42,611 bases of DNA from Pleurobrachia bachei (GCA_000695325.1 AVPN01000504.1:1-42611); one strand, 5' to 3'. Positions 1-16,579 are shown, counted from the stretch's first letter. A program made the numbers and translations. Notes: generated by a model not told the origin, from the sequence alone.

Positions 1-3543
<3,543 letters not shown>

Positions 3544-3774
3544 GTTGTTGAGCTAAAGAGAGGGGAAGTTGTTAGAGTTGTAGTTGAGGATGATCTGCAT
3601 CAGAATAAGTCTGAATTGATACAGCCGATTTTTCAGAATGATATCAAATAAACATTAACAAGCTCACTAGAATTATGTACAAAATAAGATCTTGTCCTAT
3701 CCAATATAACCTCTCTACCCAAAACGATAGACTCCTCTTTATCACATGTATAACAGAGATTCTCCAGTGTTATG

Positions 3775-4303
3775 TTACTCAGGCAGTCCACCTAACTGAT
3801 ATAGAGAAACAGGGTTAGTCAAAGAGATATTATATACAGACATAGGTCGTTTCAAACCAGCCTCGAGTTCACGAATGACCTCAAACTCGAGTCTCGACAA
3901 GCTTAAAAGATCACCAGTCATTACTTACATTGATGTAGTCCATTTCTAGTTGGTCAATTTGCCGTCTCCTGTATCGGGCAGGCATGTCATCCAACACTAC
4001 ACGAGATCCACCAGACGAAGGGGCAGAGTCAACCTGGAGGGTAATTGGTGTTTAGAAAATGGCTGGAAAACTGGACCAATCAGGGCAGCGATTGAATCAC
4101 CAATCACAAGCAATATCAATTGAATGTCTTCAAAGATCAAAACAACCTCCAGTAGTTCTTACCGGTATAGAGGCAGCAGCTGCATTGACAGGTATGTCAG
4201 GAAGGGGTGTGGGTTGGAAGGGTATCCGGGGAGGAAAGGTAATGAGGGGTCGATGTCCACCGCTGACCATCGTGGCCACCGTCCTTCTAACTACCACGTT
4301 CAT
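3775..4303 (-). CDS. MRPS36: KGD4 / MRPS36-like alpha-ketoglutarate dehydrogenase adaptor
   Basis: Small mitochondrial protein, about 88 aa, from three exons: 4163-4303, 3929-4033, 3775-3795; all phases agree. In the family (KGD4, once called mitochondrial ribosomal protein S36) it tethers the E3 subunit to the 2-oxoglutarate dehydrogenase core. Seen: an N-terminal basic segment followed by RPLITFPPR, as in the family's HTPLIRFPDR, and a C-terminus PARYRRRQIDQLEMDYINLG that matches the family's KYRRK...EEMEFIQRGGPE ending. The last exon codes only the final six residues plus stop. The start at 4303 is preceded by a 4-codon upstream ORF whose stop overlaps it (TAATG). It lies 234 bp downstream of UQCR11 and 231 bp upstream of BLM on the same strand. 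Recognition rests on the two end motifs; the middle is low complexity. Confidence 0.85.
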
Positions 4304-4537
4304 TATATCCTTTTCATAAACCAAGCTAGACAAGTACGTTGTTTGATAGAAATTAAAGGGGATTATAGAGGATGATAGACGGTCGGAGAAGGTGGAGAAA
4401 AGGGAGTGGGGGAGTAAAACACGGTGTTTTGTGTATAGAAAATTCTAAGGAGCAACCGAAAACACAACTCGCAAACTAACTAAACATGATCAGGACTGTA
4501 ATAAGTTACATTTGAGTCTCTTCTTCACTTCATTGAT

Positions 4538-4857
4538 TTATTTGAGGGGTCCGGTGGGGAGGGGATGGTTGAACTTGGTGTTGTAGTAGGGGAGGTTCTT
4601 AGCAAACTTGCTGTAGTCAAACAGCCAGAAGACAAACACGGTACCAGTTAGACCCCAGGTGGCCAGAGTTCCAATGCTGATAGAGAAAGATGGGAAAATT
4701 AGGAAAAGAAAATCAAGCAGAGGGAAAATAATCTTAAATAAAACTCATGAGTCAAATGAAGTGTTTGAATTCCTTACCTTTTGTAGTTCCTTGGCAGGGA
4801 CCGTCCCATCAGACTGATGAGGGGCTTCTTAGGAGCGATAACACTTGAAGCAGGCAT
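4538..4857 (-). CDS. UQCR11: Cytochrome bc1 complex subunit 10 (UQCR11/QCR10 family)
   Basis: Single-span accessory subunit of respiratory complex III in the inner mitochondrial membrane. Two exons, 4778-4857 and 4538-4676, give 72 aa. Seen: a short basic N-terminus (GRSLPRNYKR), one hydrophobic helix (LATWGLTGTVFVFWLFDY), then PYYNTKF, matching the family pattern of a glycine-rich TM helix followed by PYxNxKF. Length is somewhat longer than the human 56 aa. The stop codon overlaps an AATAAA-type polyadenylation hexamer (AAATAAAT on the minus strand), so the 3' UTR may be very short. An acceptor-like ATAG ends 2 nt before the ATG. It follows IPO11 by 194 bp. Confidence 0.82.
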
Positions 4858-5051
4858 GGCTATTGAGATAGTTGAGTTAGTGTGGAGAGAGAACAATGTA
4901 CAGAAGAGAGGTGTTTTGGTCAAAAATAGGCTAAAAACCGGACAAAAAATAAATAGCTAAAAGCACCAAAAAATTACAAACCAACCAAACCAAACCCACT
5001 CACACAGCACACACAGCACACAAATAGTAATAATATTACTCTGCACCCACG

Positions 5052-8000
5052 CTACGATAATATTTCGGTGATCTGTTCAGTTATAGATTTATCAATTCCC
5101 TCTGAGAGTTTATAAAATGCCTCCAAACCAATCGATTGCTGGATTTCTGCAACTCTCGATCGCACAAAGACAAGAATGTCAACTTTAGATGTCACATCAG
5201 CTTCTGTTAGCGCTTTCCGGCGTTGGTAGTCCTGTGTTTCTTCTGAAAATATGGCAGTTAGAACATGGTTACCATAGTGATAGTGGGGCTGCTAACCCTG
5301 GTTACGCTTGGTTACTATGACAGCTGGGATTCTTAACCATCGTTACCATGACAACTTACCCATGAGATAATCACTTTCAGTTTTTAATTTCCTCATCAAG
5401 CAGTCGTATTTGTTTCCCTCATCATCTGTCTCTGAACACTTCCTCACAGCCGTGGCCATTACCCTGATAATGTCCCTGGAAGGAAGGAGTGTTTTGCAGC
5501 TGTTTTCAAAGAAATTGCATAAATTCCAAGATGCGCCACAATTTGTCACCCCACCCCTCCCAGGAAGGGGCACCTCTTTAAACTTACCCAAAGAAGTATT
5601 TGGCTAGTTCAGTATTGCTGGCAGCGAGAGTTAACAATGCCAACAAGGATAACTTGTGGTGTTCCATCCGGAAAAAGTGGACAGTGTGGTCTAACCATTT
5701 CTGAAAAAGGGAGCCAGAGATGAAAGTTCTGTTTTGTCGAGTTAGTTACTTAACAGGCTTTGCTGGGCATATGAACACACGATTTTAGAGTTAGATGTTG
5801 GCGGTGGGGTACCAGCTTTGGCTATTCGAGCACCCCTTTACCTGAACGATGGTCTTGAGAAGGTTTGGATCGTTGAAGGAACCCACAATTTGTGTAAATA
5901 GTGGCAGATCCAGAATTATCAAGTATGAAATGACAAATATGTTGTTCGAAAATACCTGAGAGGGGGGAATCTGTATTCTTCTAACTAGCCAAATTACAAG
6001 CTGCCACGCTGAATGTACGTGGCGAAAGAGAGTAAAACAGGGATAAATAATAAAAAACGAGTACACCTACTTTTGAGTAGTTATCAGGGTATAATCTGTT
6101 ATCTCTGTGGGGCATCTCCCGTACCTTAGTATAATCCGCAGTCTCAATATCTCTACAACTGTTTATGACAATATGGAACATCCCTCGGAACTCGGCCAGC
6201 CAACTCTTGGCAGGAACAGTTTTCAGGAGGGTTAGGAAGATACTGGTGATAAGGACCCGGGCCTCTCCTGATACATCCGGGTAGAGCCTGCAGCAGGCAC
6301 TTAGCAAGGCACTACCGAACCTCTGAAACGAGATATTTTGTTAGTTAAGTAGAATTGGATGGAAGTGTAAACTATGTTTTATTGCTGATCTCCTGGTAGG
6401 AAAGCATCTGTTAGTGACCCCCATAACAACTCACGGTTGTGACAGCAGGCGGATCAAGTAGAATGGTAGCCTCCACGATATGGAGTGTTGTCTTCAGACT
6501 CTCACTCCCCAACTGCAACAACTTATCCAGACCCTCCAGGAGGTCTATCAGGTGTGGTGTTGTACAGGGAGCATTCTCTACTAGAGTCAGCCAGAGTGTT
6601 AGACCATCCTCCAGTAGTAGCATCTCTGGGTCCTGTTTGAAAACTTGTTTTTAATTATCGGTTCAAACTCCAAAACTGAAAAACGATTTACAGCCACCAA
6701 CTTAGTAGAGCAGCTAACCACAAACTCTAACACCCCCCGCTATAAACCCCCAACTCTCTCGCGTACCTTAGTCATGACATACACCAGTACAGGTTCAGTA
6801 AAGGGGTATAGCTTGACACTATCCTCCAATAAACACCGACTGAGTTTATTAGCAGTAAGTAGGAGTTGGGTTTGGAGCATGACGTGGTCCTCTGCAACAG
6901 TCCACAGGCCCGGTAACCACTCGATAAGGGGACCCACAAACCCTTTTATCTGGGGAAATAGGGGGAGGATTAGAAATGTAATACTCCCAATACTGTGGTA
7001 TGTATGGTATCGATAATAAAGATTGGCTGTGAAGAGTGAATCATGTCAGTTAAATTCAAGAATTAATACTCACATGTTTGCTACATCCGACAATGATTGA
7101 ATTCAGTACACCCAAAATCCTCACCCTTGTCTCACACTCCTGAACACTCATCAGCAGATCATATAACCGCTCCACCGCCCCCTTCAGGTACCCACTAAAA
7201 CTACTCGGATAAAACGCAAAATCCCCCACTGCCGCCTCCAGAGCACTGGCAGCAGTCAGCCTCACAACCAGATCATGTGACCTGCTCATGTGATCAATAC
7301 ATAGCTCATACACAGCAGGGTGGCGATCTTGACAGAGTTTAATGGTCACCCATCGTCCAATAACCTCCAAAATCCGTCTCTTTAGGATGGTACAAAATGG
7401 CCCCTCCTGTTTTAGTTCACTTTGAAGTGTGGTAAACCAAGTCTCAATGTCCAAATAATCAAACAAGTCGTAGGAGCATACCACGGTGACTGAGTAAACT
7501 GAATCTATCATAAGCACTGTCTCCAAATTGGATCGATCATGTTTCGAGCACTCCGTAACCAGGGTAACGATATAAGGGCAGACAATATCTTGGAATGTGG
7601 CCGTGAGGTTTAGTAGAAAGTGCTCCGAAGCAGCTTTAACTGAGAACAGCTCCACATGGCGTGTCTCCTCAAACGAGAACTCCTCCGGACATTCCTGCCA
7701 GTCTTGAAGTTCCACGGGAGTTAGTTTGAGGTTGTGAGAGATACACCGATCAGTCATGGTGTGAAGTCTCTCCTCGCTGAAAAATGAATTTCGGGTGTTC
7801 ATCAACCCTATTTCCTCCTGGCCCACATCGACACCCTTGTTGCTGAGTTTGAACACATCATACGTTTCATTACTGACAATATCACTAAGAAGGTGCAAGC
7901 TCTGAGCCACCAGATCTGTGTGAAGGTGATCACCGTGAACAAATGATATCTGATAGGCAAACTCCAGGACAGGTTCAAGGTAGCGTCCAAAAAACCGGGG

Positions 8001-9457
8001 GTGTTTCTCTTGGACATTGTTCAGGAGCCGGACCATGACCTTCAAATACTTGTCATAGATTTGTGATAGTTTGGGGTCTGCAGCCAGGGTTAGGCGGTGT
8101 TCTAGTTGGGGTGTTGCTAGTTTTATAATCTCCTCTAAACATACCCCTGCCTGGGTGATGTCTTCAAACCCATATGTTAGGAAGGATCGGAGGAGTTTTA
8201 GGGAGGTGAGGCAGTGGTGGAGAAGGGGAAGTGAGGGGGCTGACTGGAGATGTCCAAGGTAGGTCTGCCAGAGAGTTCCAATGAGAGGGAACACTTGTTG
8301 CGTCGTCTAAAAAAGGGAACTGTGTCAATTATAGAGTGTCGAGATTAGGAAAACTATGATAAGATGCTGAAATGAACCTTAAACAGGATCTAGCCCAAGA
8401 GGCTTTCCCCTGGACGCAGACCAATATGAATATAGTTTTGGGAGGTGCAACTATTGGTATTTCTGGGTACTCACTTCTCTGAAATTCTTCTTGTCAGCCA
8501 TGAGACGTTTGCTACTCAACTCCTTTAGAACCTTGTACAGTATTATCAGTGATCGGAGTTTAGTTTCCTCTGATTCCGAGCTGTTTAGGACCTGTGGGTT
8601 TAAAATATGTTGACTAACAATTAACAAAGGAAATATGAGTTGGGAGGCTACTTAGTAGAGTACTTTCTTCTAGAGACCTGACAAACTAATAAATCGGACA
8701 GCTACTAATCAGTGTACCACTTACCCCAACAAGAGAAGGAGTAAGGTCAGGCCACAATTTAGGGTAATCATATCGGGCTATTTTGGTGGTGGCCACAATC
8801 AGCTGCTCAAATACCATCTTCTCCTCGACAAGGTGAACCTTCTGTAGTACCTCCTTTATCTTCGTCTTATCTTCTTTACACAACGAACTGCAGGGATGTA
8901 CTTTGGTTAAACTTGTGGTCCTGGCCATTACAATTGATCGGTTGCTCAAGCGACGGACACATGGTTGAAGGCTGGATATTATCAAATGATCAGAGGGGTT
9001 GTACCGGGGGTGGTTGGGTTTGGGGGAAAGAAAGACGTACTTGGAAGAGAGTGATCTCCAGAACTTGGTTACCCCATTCTTCAGACAAATAGCGGACATC
9101 CGCCGGACATCCAGGGGAAATGTTGCCGTTACTGATATCTCCTAGAGATGGGGAGGTTGATAATTATAAAAACTATCAACAACGTGCTTGAAATAGACAC
9201 ATTGTGTTACAGGGTATGTTTTTTGGATAAGGCATCCTCACGTCACCCTGATCAAATGTTCGAGCATCTTCACAGAATAAGAATAGTTCTACTAAACTTA
9301 CTGCTAGAATGGGGAAGAAGTTTCGTTGTGTCTCGAGTTGTTGTATCAGTTGTTCGGCCTGTTTAAAACGGGAATACTCGGGTGATATCGCGGCCATGAG
9401 AGCTTCTGAACAGGCCTCGAGGGAACAATGCCGTACAGACCCATCTCCGTCCTCCAT
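5052..9457 (-). CDS. IPO11: Importin-11 (karyopherin-beta family nuclear import receptor)
   Basis: HEAT-repeat import receptor that binds RanGTP and carries cargo such as charged E2 enzymes into the nucleus (family knowledge). Twelve exons: 9302-9457, 9041-9141, 8725-8887, 8475-8591, 7074-8306, 6767-6949, 6435-6632, 6071-6322, 5842-5955, 5588-5700, 5360-5475, 5052-5242. They add to 978 aa with consistent phases; human IPO11 is about 975. Seen: an importin-beta N-terminal-like segment (QAEQLIQQLETQRNFF), SSKRLMADKKNF, EELQ-like DWQECPEEFSFEET, DSVYSVTV...YDLFDYLDIETWF, and LLLEDGLTLWLTLVENAPC, each aligning in order with human IPO11. The start at 9457 has an acceptor-like CATAG three nt upstream. 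It lies 233 bp after CWC22 on the same strand. Confidence 0.95.
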
Positions 9458-9619
9458 GAGCTATGTGAGAGAGGTGGGTTTTGAAAGGGAGGTAGAGTCG
9501 GCAGCCTGGGAAAAAGGGAGGGATAGGCAGAAGCCGGAAGGGAAAGAGGGTCCGGTGAAGGGAATTAGGTAGGGAATAATGACTACAAACAACCCAATTA
9601 GTAATGTGATAAAAGTCAG

Positions 9620-9625
9620 TTTATT
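9620..9625 (-). terminator. Polyadenylation hexamer for CWC22
   Basis: AATAAA on the minus strand, 65 bp downstream of the CWC22 stop codon. It sits between CWC22 and the IPO11 start (9457), so if the array is polycistronic it would mark the 3' end processing site within it. Confidence 0.5.
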
Positions 9626-9690
9626 AATAAAATATCAAGTAGGAGCTCAGCTCTTCGGATAAAAAAGAACAGGTATAGTATAACAACAGC

Positions 9691-12600
9691 TCAGCGTCTC
9701 CCTCTACTCTTCACCTCTTCCTCTGACGGTGATCTTCTAGACCTTTCTTCTCGTCTCTTCTTTTTCTGAGCAGGTGGAGACTCTCGCCTCCTTCTCTCAG
9801 CAGGCGGAGAACCCTCAGACGAAGATCTTTCTTCTCGTTTTTTCTTTTTCTGAGCAGGTGGAGATTCTCGCCTCTTTCTCTCATGTGGGGACTCTTCAGA
9901 CGGTGACCTCCTAGACCTTTCTTCTCGCCTCTTTTTCTCGGGTTTAGGAGATTCTCGTCTCCTTCTCTCAGCAGGAGGGGACTCTCTAGCCCGTCTGTCT
10001 TTCTTAGCGGGAGGACTATCTCGATCTCTCTTCCGGTCCTCTCTTCGATCATCCCTGCTCCGTTCTCTCCTATCATCATCTCGTCGATCATTCCTCCGGT
10101 TTTCCTTCGCTGGAGACTCATCCCCTCTTCTCCGATCCGATCTCACCTCATCCCCTTTTCTCCTGCCTGATCTCTCCTCCTCCCCTCTTCTCCTCTCCGA
10201 TCTCTCCTCTTCCCCTCTTCTTCTGTCCGATCTATCCTCCTCTTCAGGTTTGGCACTGTAGTCCACCATCATGTTGACAGGTCGTCTCCGGCCTCTCATG
10301 TCAACAGGAGGGGGAGGTGGAGTGGGTAATCGCTCCTCCTTTTTCTTGGTTGGTTTCTTCTTTTTAGATGCCTTCTCTTCGTCGTCTGTAAAATGTGGGG
10401 AAGTGTGAAAAACTCCTAGATGCTAGTTTGTGAGTTTGGTGCGGTTCCTTGGGGTTGGTCTAGCAGTATTGTACCTGTTCTCAACTTCCAAGCTCAAAGA
10501 AAGTTACTAACCTGATGATGAGTCGCTAGAAGAATCACTAGAATCACTGGAAGACGAGTCATCAGAGCCTGAAGAAGAGGAAGACCCACTACCCAAACCC
10601 TCCAGGGTGGGAACTGGGACTGGGGCCGTTTTTAGCCATTCTCTGAGGTCCTCAGTGAGGTATCCGAGGCCAATTGCAGTAAAGTAGTTGATGGAGAACC
10701 TGATAGTAGGGGGAATATTAATGACACTTCCCCTAACATTTTTCTAACGATGTGGTATAAAATATCGGCTTGTTATGTCTAACCTTCCTTTGCATTATTA
10801 AAAGAGGTTCAGCATACTTGCTGATAAAACGAGCGATATACAATCTATGCTGTATCGGAGGGAGTAATGATTACCTCGTGTTTCGTGGATCATCTCTAGG
10901 GAAGAGCCCTTCGAAGCAGACCTGCATGGTGGCATCTGAAAATCTAGTTTTCATCTTCTTCTCGCCCATCTGACTGGCTATCTCTTGTAGGAGAATCTTT
11001 ATAAACACTCGACTGAAGAGGAAATGTAGTGTTTCAGGAAGTTGCCGGGATGGATACAAAACCGGTAATAACCTATCTTTGCGCAAGCTACAGCAACATT
11101 ATTTGTCTCTGAGAGGGGGAAAAAGCTTCCAACAATGAATTTTAGTGGTAAACTAACCTAGAGGAGGTTGTTTCGTTTTCAGTGAGTCTGATGATAGAAA
11201 ACACTGTCCATGGTAGGGCATCAGTATAGAGCATGTGAGCGTAACAGCAGGCAACATTTCTTAGCTTTGTAGTTTCCAGGCGGTGGATTTGCTCAAATTG
11301 ATCCTAAAACAAATGGGGCCGTGTTAGATGTGCTTAGTTAAAAAGTTAGTTAATTAAATTGATTAGTAAATTAATTAATTAGTTAAATAAATCAAAATAT
11401 AGTTAATTAATTCACCTGGAAAACTTCAACAAACATGGGAATATATTCCTTCTTCAGTCGACAATACCTCTCTCCCAATAAACCGTAAAACTTGTTGTAA
11501 CTGCGCTCCTGGAGAACAAATCACCATGTTAGGTGATTACAGTTAATTTGTAAAGGAGAGTAAGCAGATGGTTAAATCCTCCAAGTACTCCAAACTGTAG
11601 GGGAAGGATTGCTATGGTACCATTGGTCACCAAGGCAACCTCAAACCTCTGTTTGTTACCTGAGAGCAGCATTCAATAATCAGTTCCACAAGGATCTTCT
11701 CCTGTCCCTGTTTGAACTGCAGTTTGCCCAACTTGTGAATACACTCCTCAAATGTCAGGGAACTCTGGGGAAGGGAAGGAAATGTTAACGGACTAGCTGG
11801 GACCAACAAAACGTGAAAAATAAGGTACGGGAGATCAGTTAAGATGTGGTTTAGATCTCTAAGAGGAAACAAAGTGCTGAATTTGCTAAAGATGATCTGA
11901 CGGATCAGTATTCCACTAGATGTACAGTACCTGTATGGTAAGGTAAATGGTTCTCCGTATGGCCTGCATGTTGGCTCCAGTTGCATCTGTAATCTCCATT
12001 GCATTGCTTGTTTCTTCTTCGTCATCATCTTCGTCGTCATCGTCATCGTCATCATCACCATCTTCACTGTCAGATCCGAGGATTTCATTCCTGAGGGGGA
12101 GACAGATGGTGTTGTCATACCAAGTAGTAATAAATAATTGGGGATAATTGGGGGGGTGGTCATGTTAATTTTGTTAATGTTTTGTTAATTAACAAATGAC
12201 TTGGTGAAACATTAACAAAATTAACAAAGTTAACAAAACTAACAAAAATCGCGTTTTAGGTGTTTTCAGTCGGTTTATAGCTATCTTAAGTGTTTAGGTG
12301 TGTTTAGGTGTTTCTATCATAAACTCACTATCTCCCACGAGGAACTACCCGTATCCACGATAGATATTTTATAGCCCTAGCCCCTAAGGAGGTTTACAAC
12401 GACCTTACATAGCGATTTGCTCCATTGTGTAAACTTTAATAAAAAATAGCCAATATAAACCGCAATTGACGTCAATTGACCCTAATACACATTTTCCAAC
12501 CTTAAAAACTAACGAGTACTCATGAATTCATCTTAAATCGACGAAAATCTCAAAAATAAATTTTTATAAAAAAACACAAGGATTTGCAGCGAAGCAAATT

Positions 12601-15600
12601 TTCAATCGTTGATCAAAAAATTGATTTTGGAAATTTTTTCATCTTTCTTTCAACAAAAACGTTGAACATAATGTTCTTTTGTCCAAAGAGTCGATTATCG
12701 ATGAAAAAANNNNNNNNNNNNNNNNNNNNNNNNNNNNNNNNNNNNNNNNNNNNNNNNNNNNNNNNNNNNNNNNNNNNNNNNNNNNNNNNNNNNNNNNNNN
12801 NNNNNNNNNNNNNNNNNNNNNNNNNNNNNNNNNNNNNNNNNNNNNNNNNNNNNNNNNNNNNNNNNNNNNNNNNNNNNNNNNNNNNNNNNNNNNNNNNNNN
12901 NNNNNNNNNNNNNNNNNNNNNNNNNNNNNNNNNNNNNNNNNNNNNNNNNNNNNNNNNNNNNNNNNNNNNNNNNNNNNNNNNNNNNNNNNNNNNNNNNNNN
13001 NNNNNNNNNNNNNNNNNNNNNNNNNNNNNNNNNNNNNNNNNNNNNNNNNNNNNNNNNNNNNNNNNNNNNNNNNNNNNNNNNNNNNNNNNNNNNNNNNNNN
13101 NNNNNNNNNNNNNNNNNNNNNNNNNNNNNNNNNNNNNNNNNNNNNNNNNNNNNNNNNNNNNNNNNNNNNNNNNNNNNNNNNNNNNNNNNNNNNNNNNNNN
13201 NNNNNNNNNNNNNNNNNNNNNNNNNNNNNNNNNNNNNNNNNNNNNNNNNNNNNNNNNNNNNNNNNNNNNNNNNNNNNNNNNNNNNNNNNNNNNNNNNNNN
13301 NNNNNNNNNNNNNNNNNNNNNNNNNNNNNNNNNNNNNNNNNNNNNNNNNNNNNNNNNNNNNNNNNNNNNNNNNNNNNNNNNNNNNNNNNNNNNNNNNNNN
13401 NNNNNNNNNNNNNNNNNNNNNNNNNAAAACTTGTATGCCGGACCACCAAACTGTGCAACAAATAGTTGTACATGTGTATAAAATATAGAGCAACATTCTT
13501 GCTAAGCTAGACTGCCACTCACGCAACATTCAATAACTTTATCGGGCCAATTTCTAAAAAGTTTTCTTTTTTTGTTAATAATGTTAATAATGTTAAGAAT
13601 GTTAATAATGTTAATGTTAACATTTTGAAAAATTTCATGAAACATTAACATTAACATGACCACCCCCCCCCGGATAATTAATTGATAATAAGAGCACTCG
13701 GCTAGAATTCCTTACTTGATCAGAGCATATTTAGCCTCACTCTCCGCGTAATCAGGATCAAACTTGAACACATTCAATATCTCCAACCCCTTGACCTTAT
13801 CATCCAGTGTCTTGAGATGTGTTATCTGATCCTCTTCCTCAACCAGTTCCAAACCCGGCCCAAATGTGGGGTGATCCTTAAACTTATCCTTCCTCACAGC
13901 GAACATCACCTCAATCATGTACTTCACCCTGATGTTTAGATCACCCTCCTGGAGTAGTGATCTGAGTCTATCAAATATGCCATGCATGGCCCGGGGGGAG
14001 AGATCGTCTAATCTCTGCCCGACCTCCTTCAGGAGGGCTATTGTCAACTCCACACTGTCAGGTGTCGCTTTCTCTAATAGAAGAGTTAGGACTTCCAAAA
14101 CCAAGATCTCGTTAGCAACCTGTTGGTTCACTAGATGTCCAATAAACATAACGGTGCTCTGACAGATAGCCTTCTGGTTTCGGAGATAAGATCTTTTGAA
14201 TTGTAATATCAGCCTGTCCAGAAGGAGATCCCCAATATCAGGAAACTTGGTGTTTATCACCGCTACCATTGCCGCATAGACGTTAGTAAAGGGTGTGGCC
14301 TGGGTTTGGGCAGTCATGATACTCCTCACGAACAACCCCTTGCCTCTGACCAAATTCTCCCCGAATAGCTCCACCACAATCTCCTTGATATTTTCAGTGT
14401 TCACTTTGTTAACCAAACCATTCAGGGATTTCTTGAGTGCAGTCCAGGTTAGTCTCTGATAGGGTTCAGAGGTTTTGTCCTCGATCGCAGCTTGCATTGC
14501 ACGGAGTTTGTGAGGTGGCATGTAGGCTCCACCAGATTTCATCGCATTTGGATTGTCTTCAGGTTTAGGCTTTTTAGGTAGCATCTGCTCCTTTTTCTTG
14601 GCATCTTGTTCAGCCTTGTCTTCATCACCTCTTTCACGACGGTTTCGGAATCTATGTTCTGGTCTCCTATCTCCTCCACGGTCACCCCTATCGCCTCTGT
14701 CACCCCGGTCACCCCTATCACCTCTGTCACCACGGTCTCTGTCTCGGCGTCGGTCTTCCCTGAACCTCCGTTCACCACCTCGCTGTCTTTCTCCACTTCT
14801 GTCCCGCCTGTTTCGACCTCTATCCCTGCTTCGATCACGTCTCCCTCTGCTTCTATCTCTACTCCTATTCCTCTCCTTGCTACGCCGTTCCCTACTTCCG
14901 CTCCTGTTCCTATCTTTGCTGCCCCGTTCTTTACTCTTACTCCGTTTCACCTCCCCTAACCGGTTGTGTACTGGCTCTCTCTCCGGGGAGTCTTCCTTAA
15001 ACCACCCTTCCTGTTTCTCACCTTCCTTCTTCCTGCAAAAAGAAGGGGATTTAGCAACTGACTTGAGTCGGTAGAAAATTGTAGGGAAATTATGTTGCAG
15101 GGACTATATTGACCACCAACCTGTCAGGAGAGATTCTGTCCTCTGTATACACGTTCGGTTGATCTCCATCTTCCTCACCACGATCTTTCTCATCATTATC
15201 ACTAAAGAGAGAGTTTAAGATTAGTCGAGACCTAACCATCATACTGGCTGAGACATAAAACAAAAGACATCATGTTGGTTGATAATTGCCTCGATGTTAA
15301 AATCAAACCTGTGAGCGCCTTCAATCCTGTCTTCAGTGTAAGGTTTCAAAGGCTCTACCTCTGGCGTTCGAGATCTTATCTCGTCGTCAGGTGAATGTGC
15401 TGGGCTCCTGAAACAGGATTATATTAGCTTATCATACTAATGAGTTGTGTGAACCCAACCCAAATTCTCCCAGTTTCAGACAGTGGCGGAAAGCCAAGCA
15501 AACACAACTTGAATCCTTTCATGGTATGTCAACAGCAGGGCTACCCTAATCTTTTCTACTAAGCACAGAACTTACAAGTAATACGTTCCAGTCGAGTAGA

Positions 15601-16579
15601 ATCAGTTTCTCCCAACTTTACAACACCCACTAAACACCTTACCAGATTTGATCAACTTAAGGGCTTGATAGGCCACACAAACAAGGGAGGGTTTTGTAGG
15701 TGTCACGTACTTTACAGAACTATCGGAGCTCCCCTTCTTCTTTCTCTTCCTCTCATCCTCGTCCTCCGAGTCATCTTCTGGGATGAAAGGGGGGAAACAG
15801 TTAAAATATCTATCAGCCAATGCAATGGGTAGTTTTCACCGAGAGTGGATGAAACAACTAGTTTACCTTCATTAGCGGGACGTTTCTTGGTGGTGGCACG
15901 TTTAGAAGCGAACCATGAGAGGTCATCCTCAGTGGGTTGAATCTTGACCGTCCCTTCATCGTCACTAAGTTGGGAGGGATTGTCACTAATTAATCATGGA
16001 TGGGGTCCTCATGGAAAGATTGGGTGGTGATCAAATAAACACTGAATAAGATTAAGAAGCGTAAATTATGGGTAACACTCTACCATTTACCAACCTTATT
16101 TCACGATGAACAAAACTCGAACCAGCGTCCTCGCTCTTATCCCTTGGTGGGGTCTTATTCCCCTTTCTTGGAGGTGTCCCTGCAGCCCCCTTTCTTGGCG
16201 GGGTATCGCGCTCTGAGGAAGAAGAAGAGGCCCTTCCCTTCCCAGACTTCTTCTCATCTTCAGATGAATCATGCCGCCTCCTCCGATCCTTCCTTTTCGT
16301 CTGCCTCCTTGTTTTTGAGGATGACGGAGGACTAGGGGACTTCTTGTCAGAGTCTCCAGATGAATCATGCCGTTTTCGAGGTTTGGGTGAGTCACGGTGA
16401 GTTCTGTTATCCTCATCAGAAGAATCATGACGGGCACGTCGCTCCGGGGAGGAGTCATGACGGGCACGTCGCCCTTTCTCTGGGGAGGAGTCATGACGTC
16501 GCCCTTTCTCTGGGGATGAGGAGTCGTGGCGTTGTTTTTGCCGCGATGAAGAGCTGTCTGAACTACTACTTCGAGCCAT
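9691..16579 (-). CDS. CWC22: Pre-mRNA splicing factor CWC22 with expanded RS-like tails
   Basis: Spliceosome component that delivers eIF4A3 for exon-junction complex loading. Thirteen exons: 16095-16579, 15867-15964, 15711-15777, 15309-15407, 15121-15201, 13716-15032, 11931-12090, 11660-11764, 11416-11508, 11158-11303, 10875-11012, 10512-10699, 9691-10385; phases agree and give about 1,223 aa. Seen in order: a long Ser/Arg/Asp-rich N-terminal region, an RGD-type repeat, MIF4G (GGAYMPPHKLRAMQ to KYALIK), an acidic linker, MA3 (RRTIYLTIQSSLTFEEC to PRDDPRNTRFSINYFTAIGL), a poly-Ser segment and a C-terminal tail of basic ESPPAQKKK-type repeats. Longer than the human protein (~900 aa) because of both tails. 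Intron 6 (12,091-13,715) holds a transposon-like element and the assembly gap. A TTTATT (AATAAA on this strand) lies at 9620-9625. The far N-terminal exons are less certain than MIF4G/MA3. Confidence 0.93.
12142..13679. mobile_element. DNA-transposon-like element with TIRs and 8-bp target duplication, interrupted by gap
   Basis: Inside CWC22 intron 6. Both ends carry an inverted repeat, a G run followed by TGGTCATGTTAAT (12150 onwards, and reversed ending at 13671; the G run is 7 versus 9). The element is flanked by the direct repeat GGATAATT (12142-12149 and 13672-13679). Subterminal DNA is full of GTTAAT/ATTAAC-type short repeats. An 8-bp duplication is typical of hAT elements, but no transposase is visible in the ~800 sequenced bases and the centre is unsequenced. 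Could be a non-autonomous member. Confidence 0.65.
12710..13425. other. Assembly gap (716 N)
   Basis: A run of undetermined bases within the transposon-like element in the CWC22 intron. Any reading frame crossing it is meaningless. The gap lies in a repeat, which is the likely reason it was not assembled; the true length may differ. Confidence 1.

Noticed and set aside
12584-13529. Four long reading frames on both strands around 12.6-13.5 kb
   Set aside because: They consist almost wholly of undetermined bases in the assembly gap.
14553-15074. Plus-strand frames rich in Leu/Ser/Arg opposite the CWC22 N-terminal region
   Set aside because: Antisense shadow of the Arg/Asp/Gly-rich coding exon; composition mirrors the repeat, with no family features.
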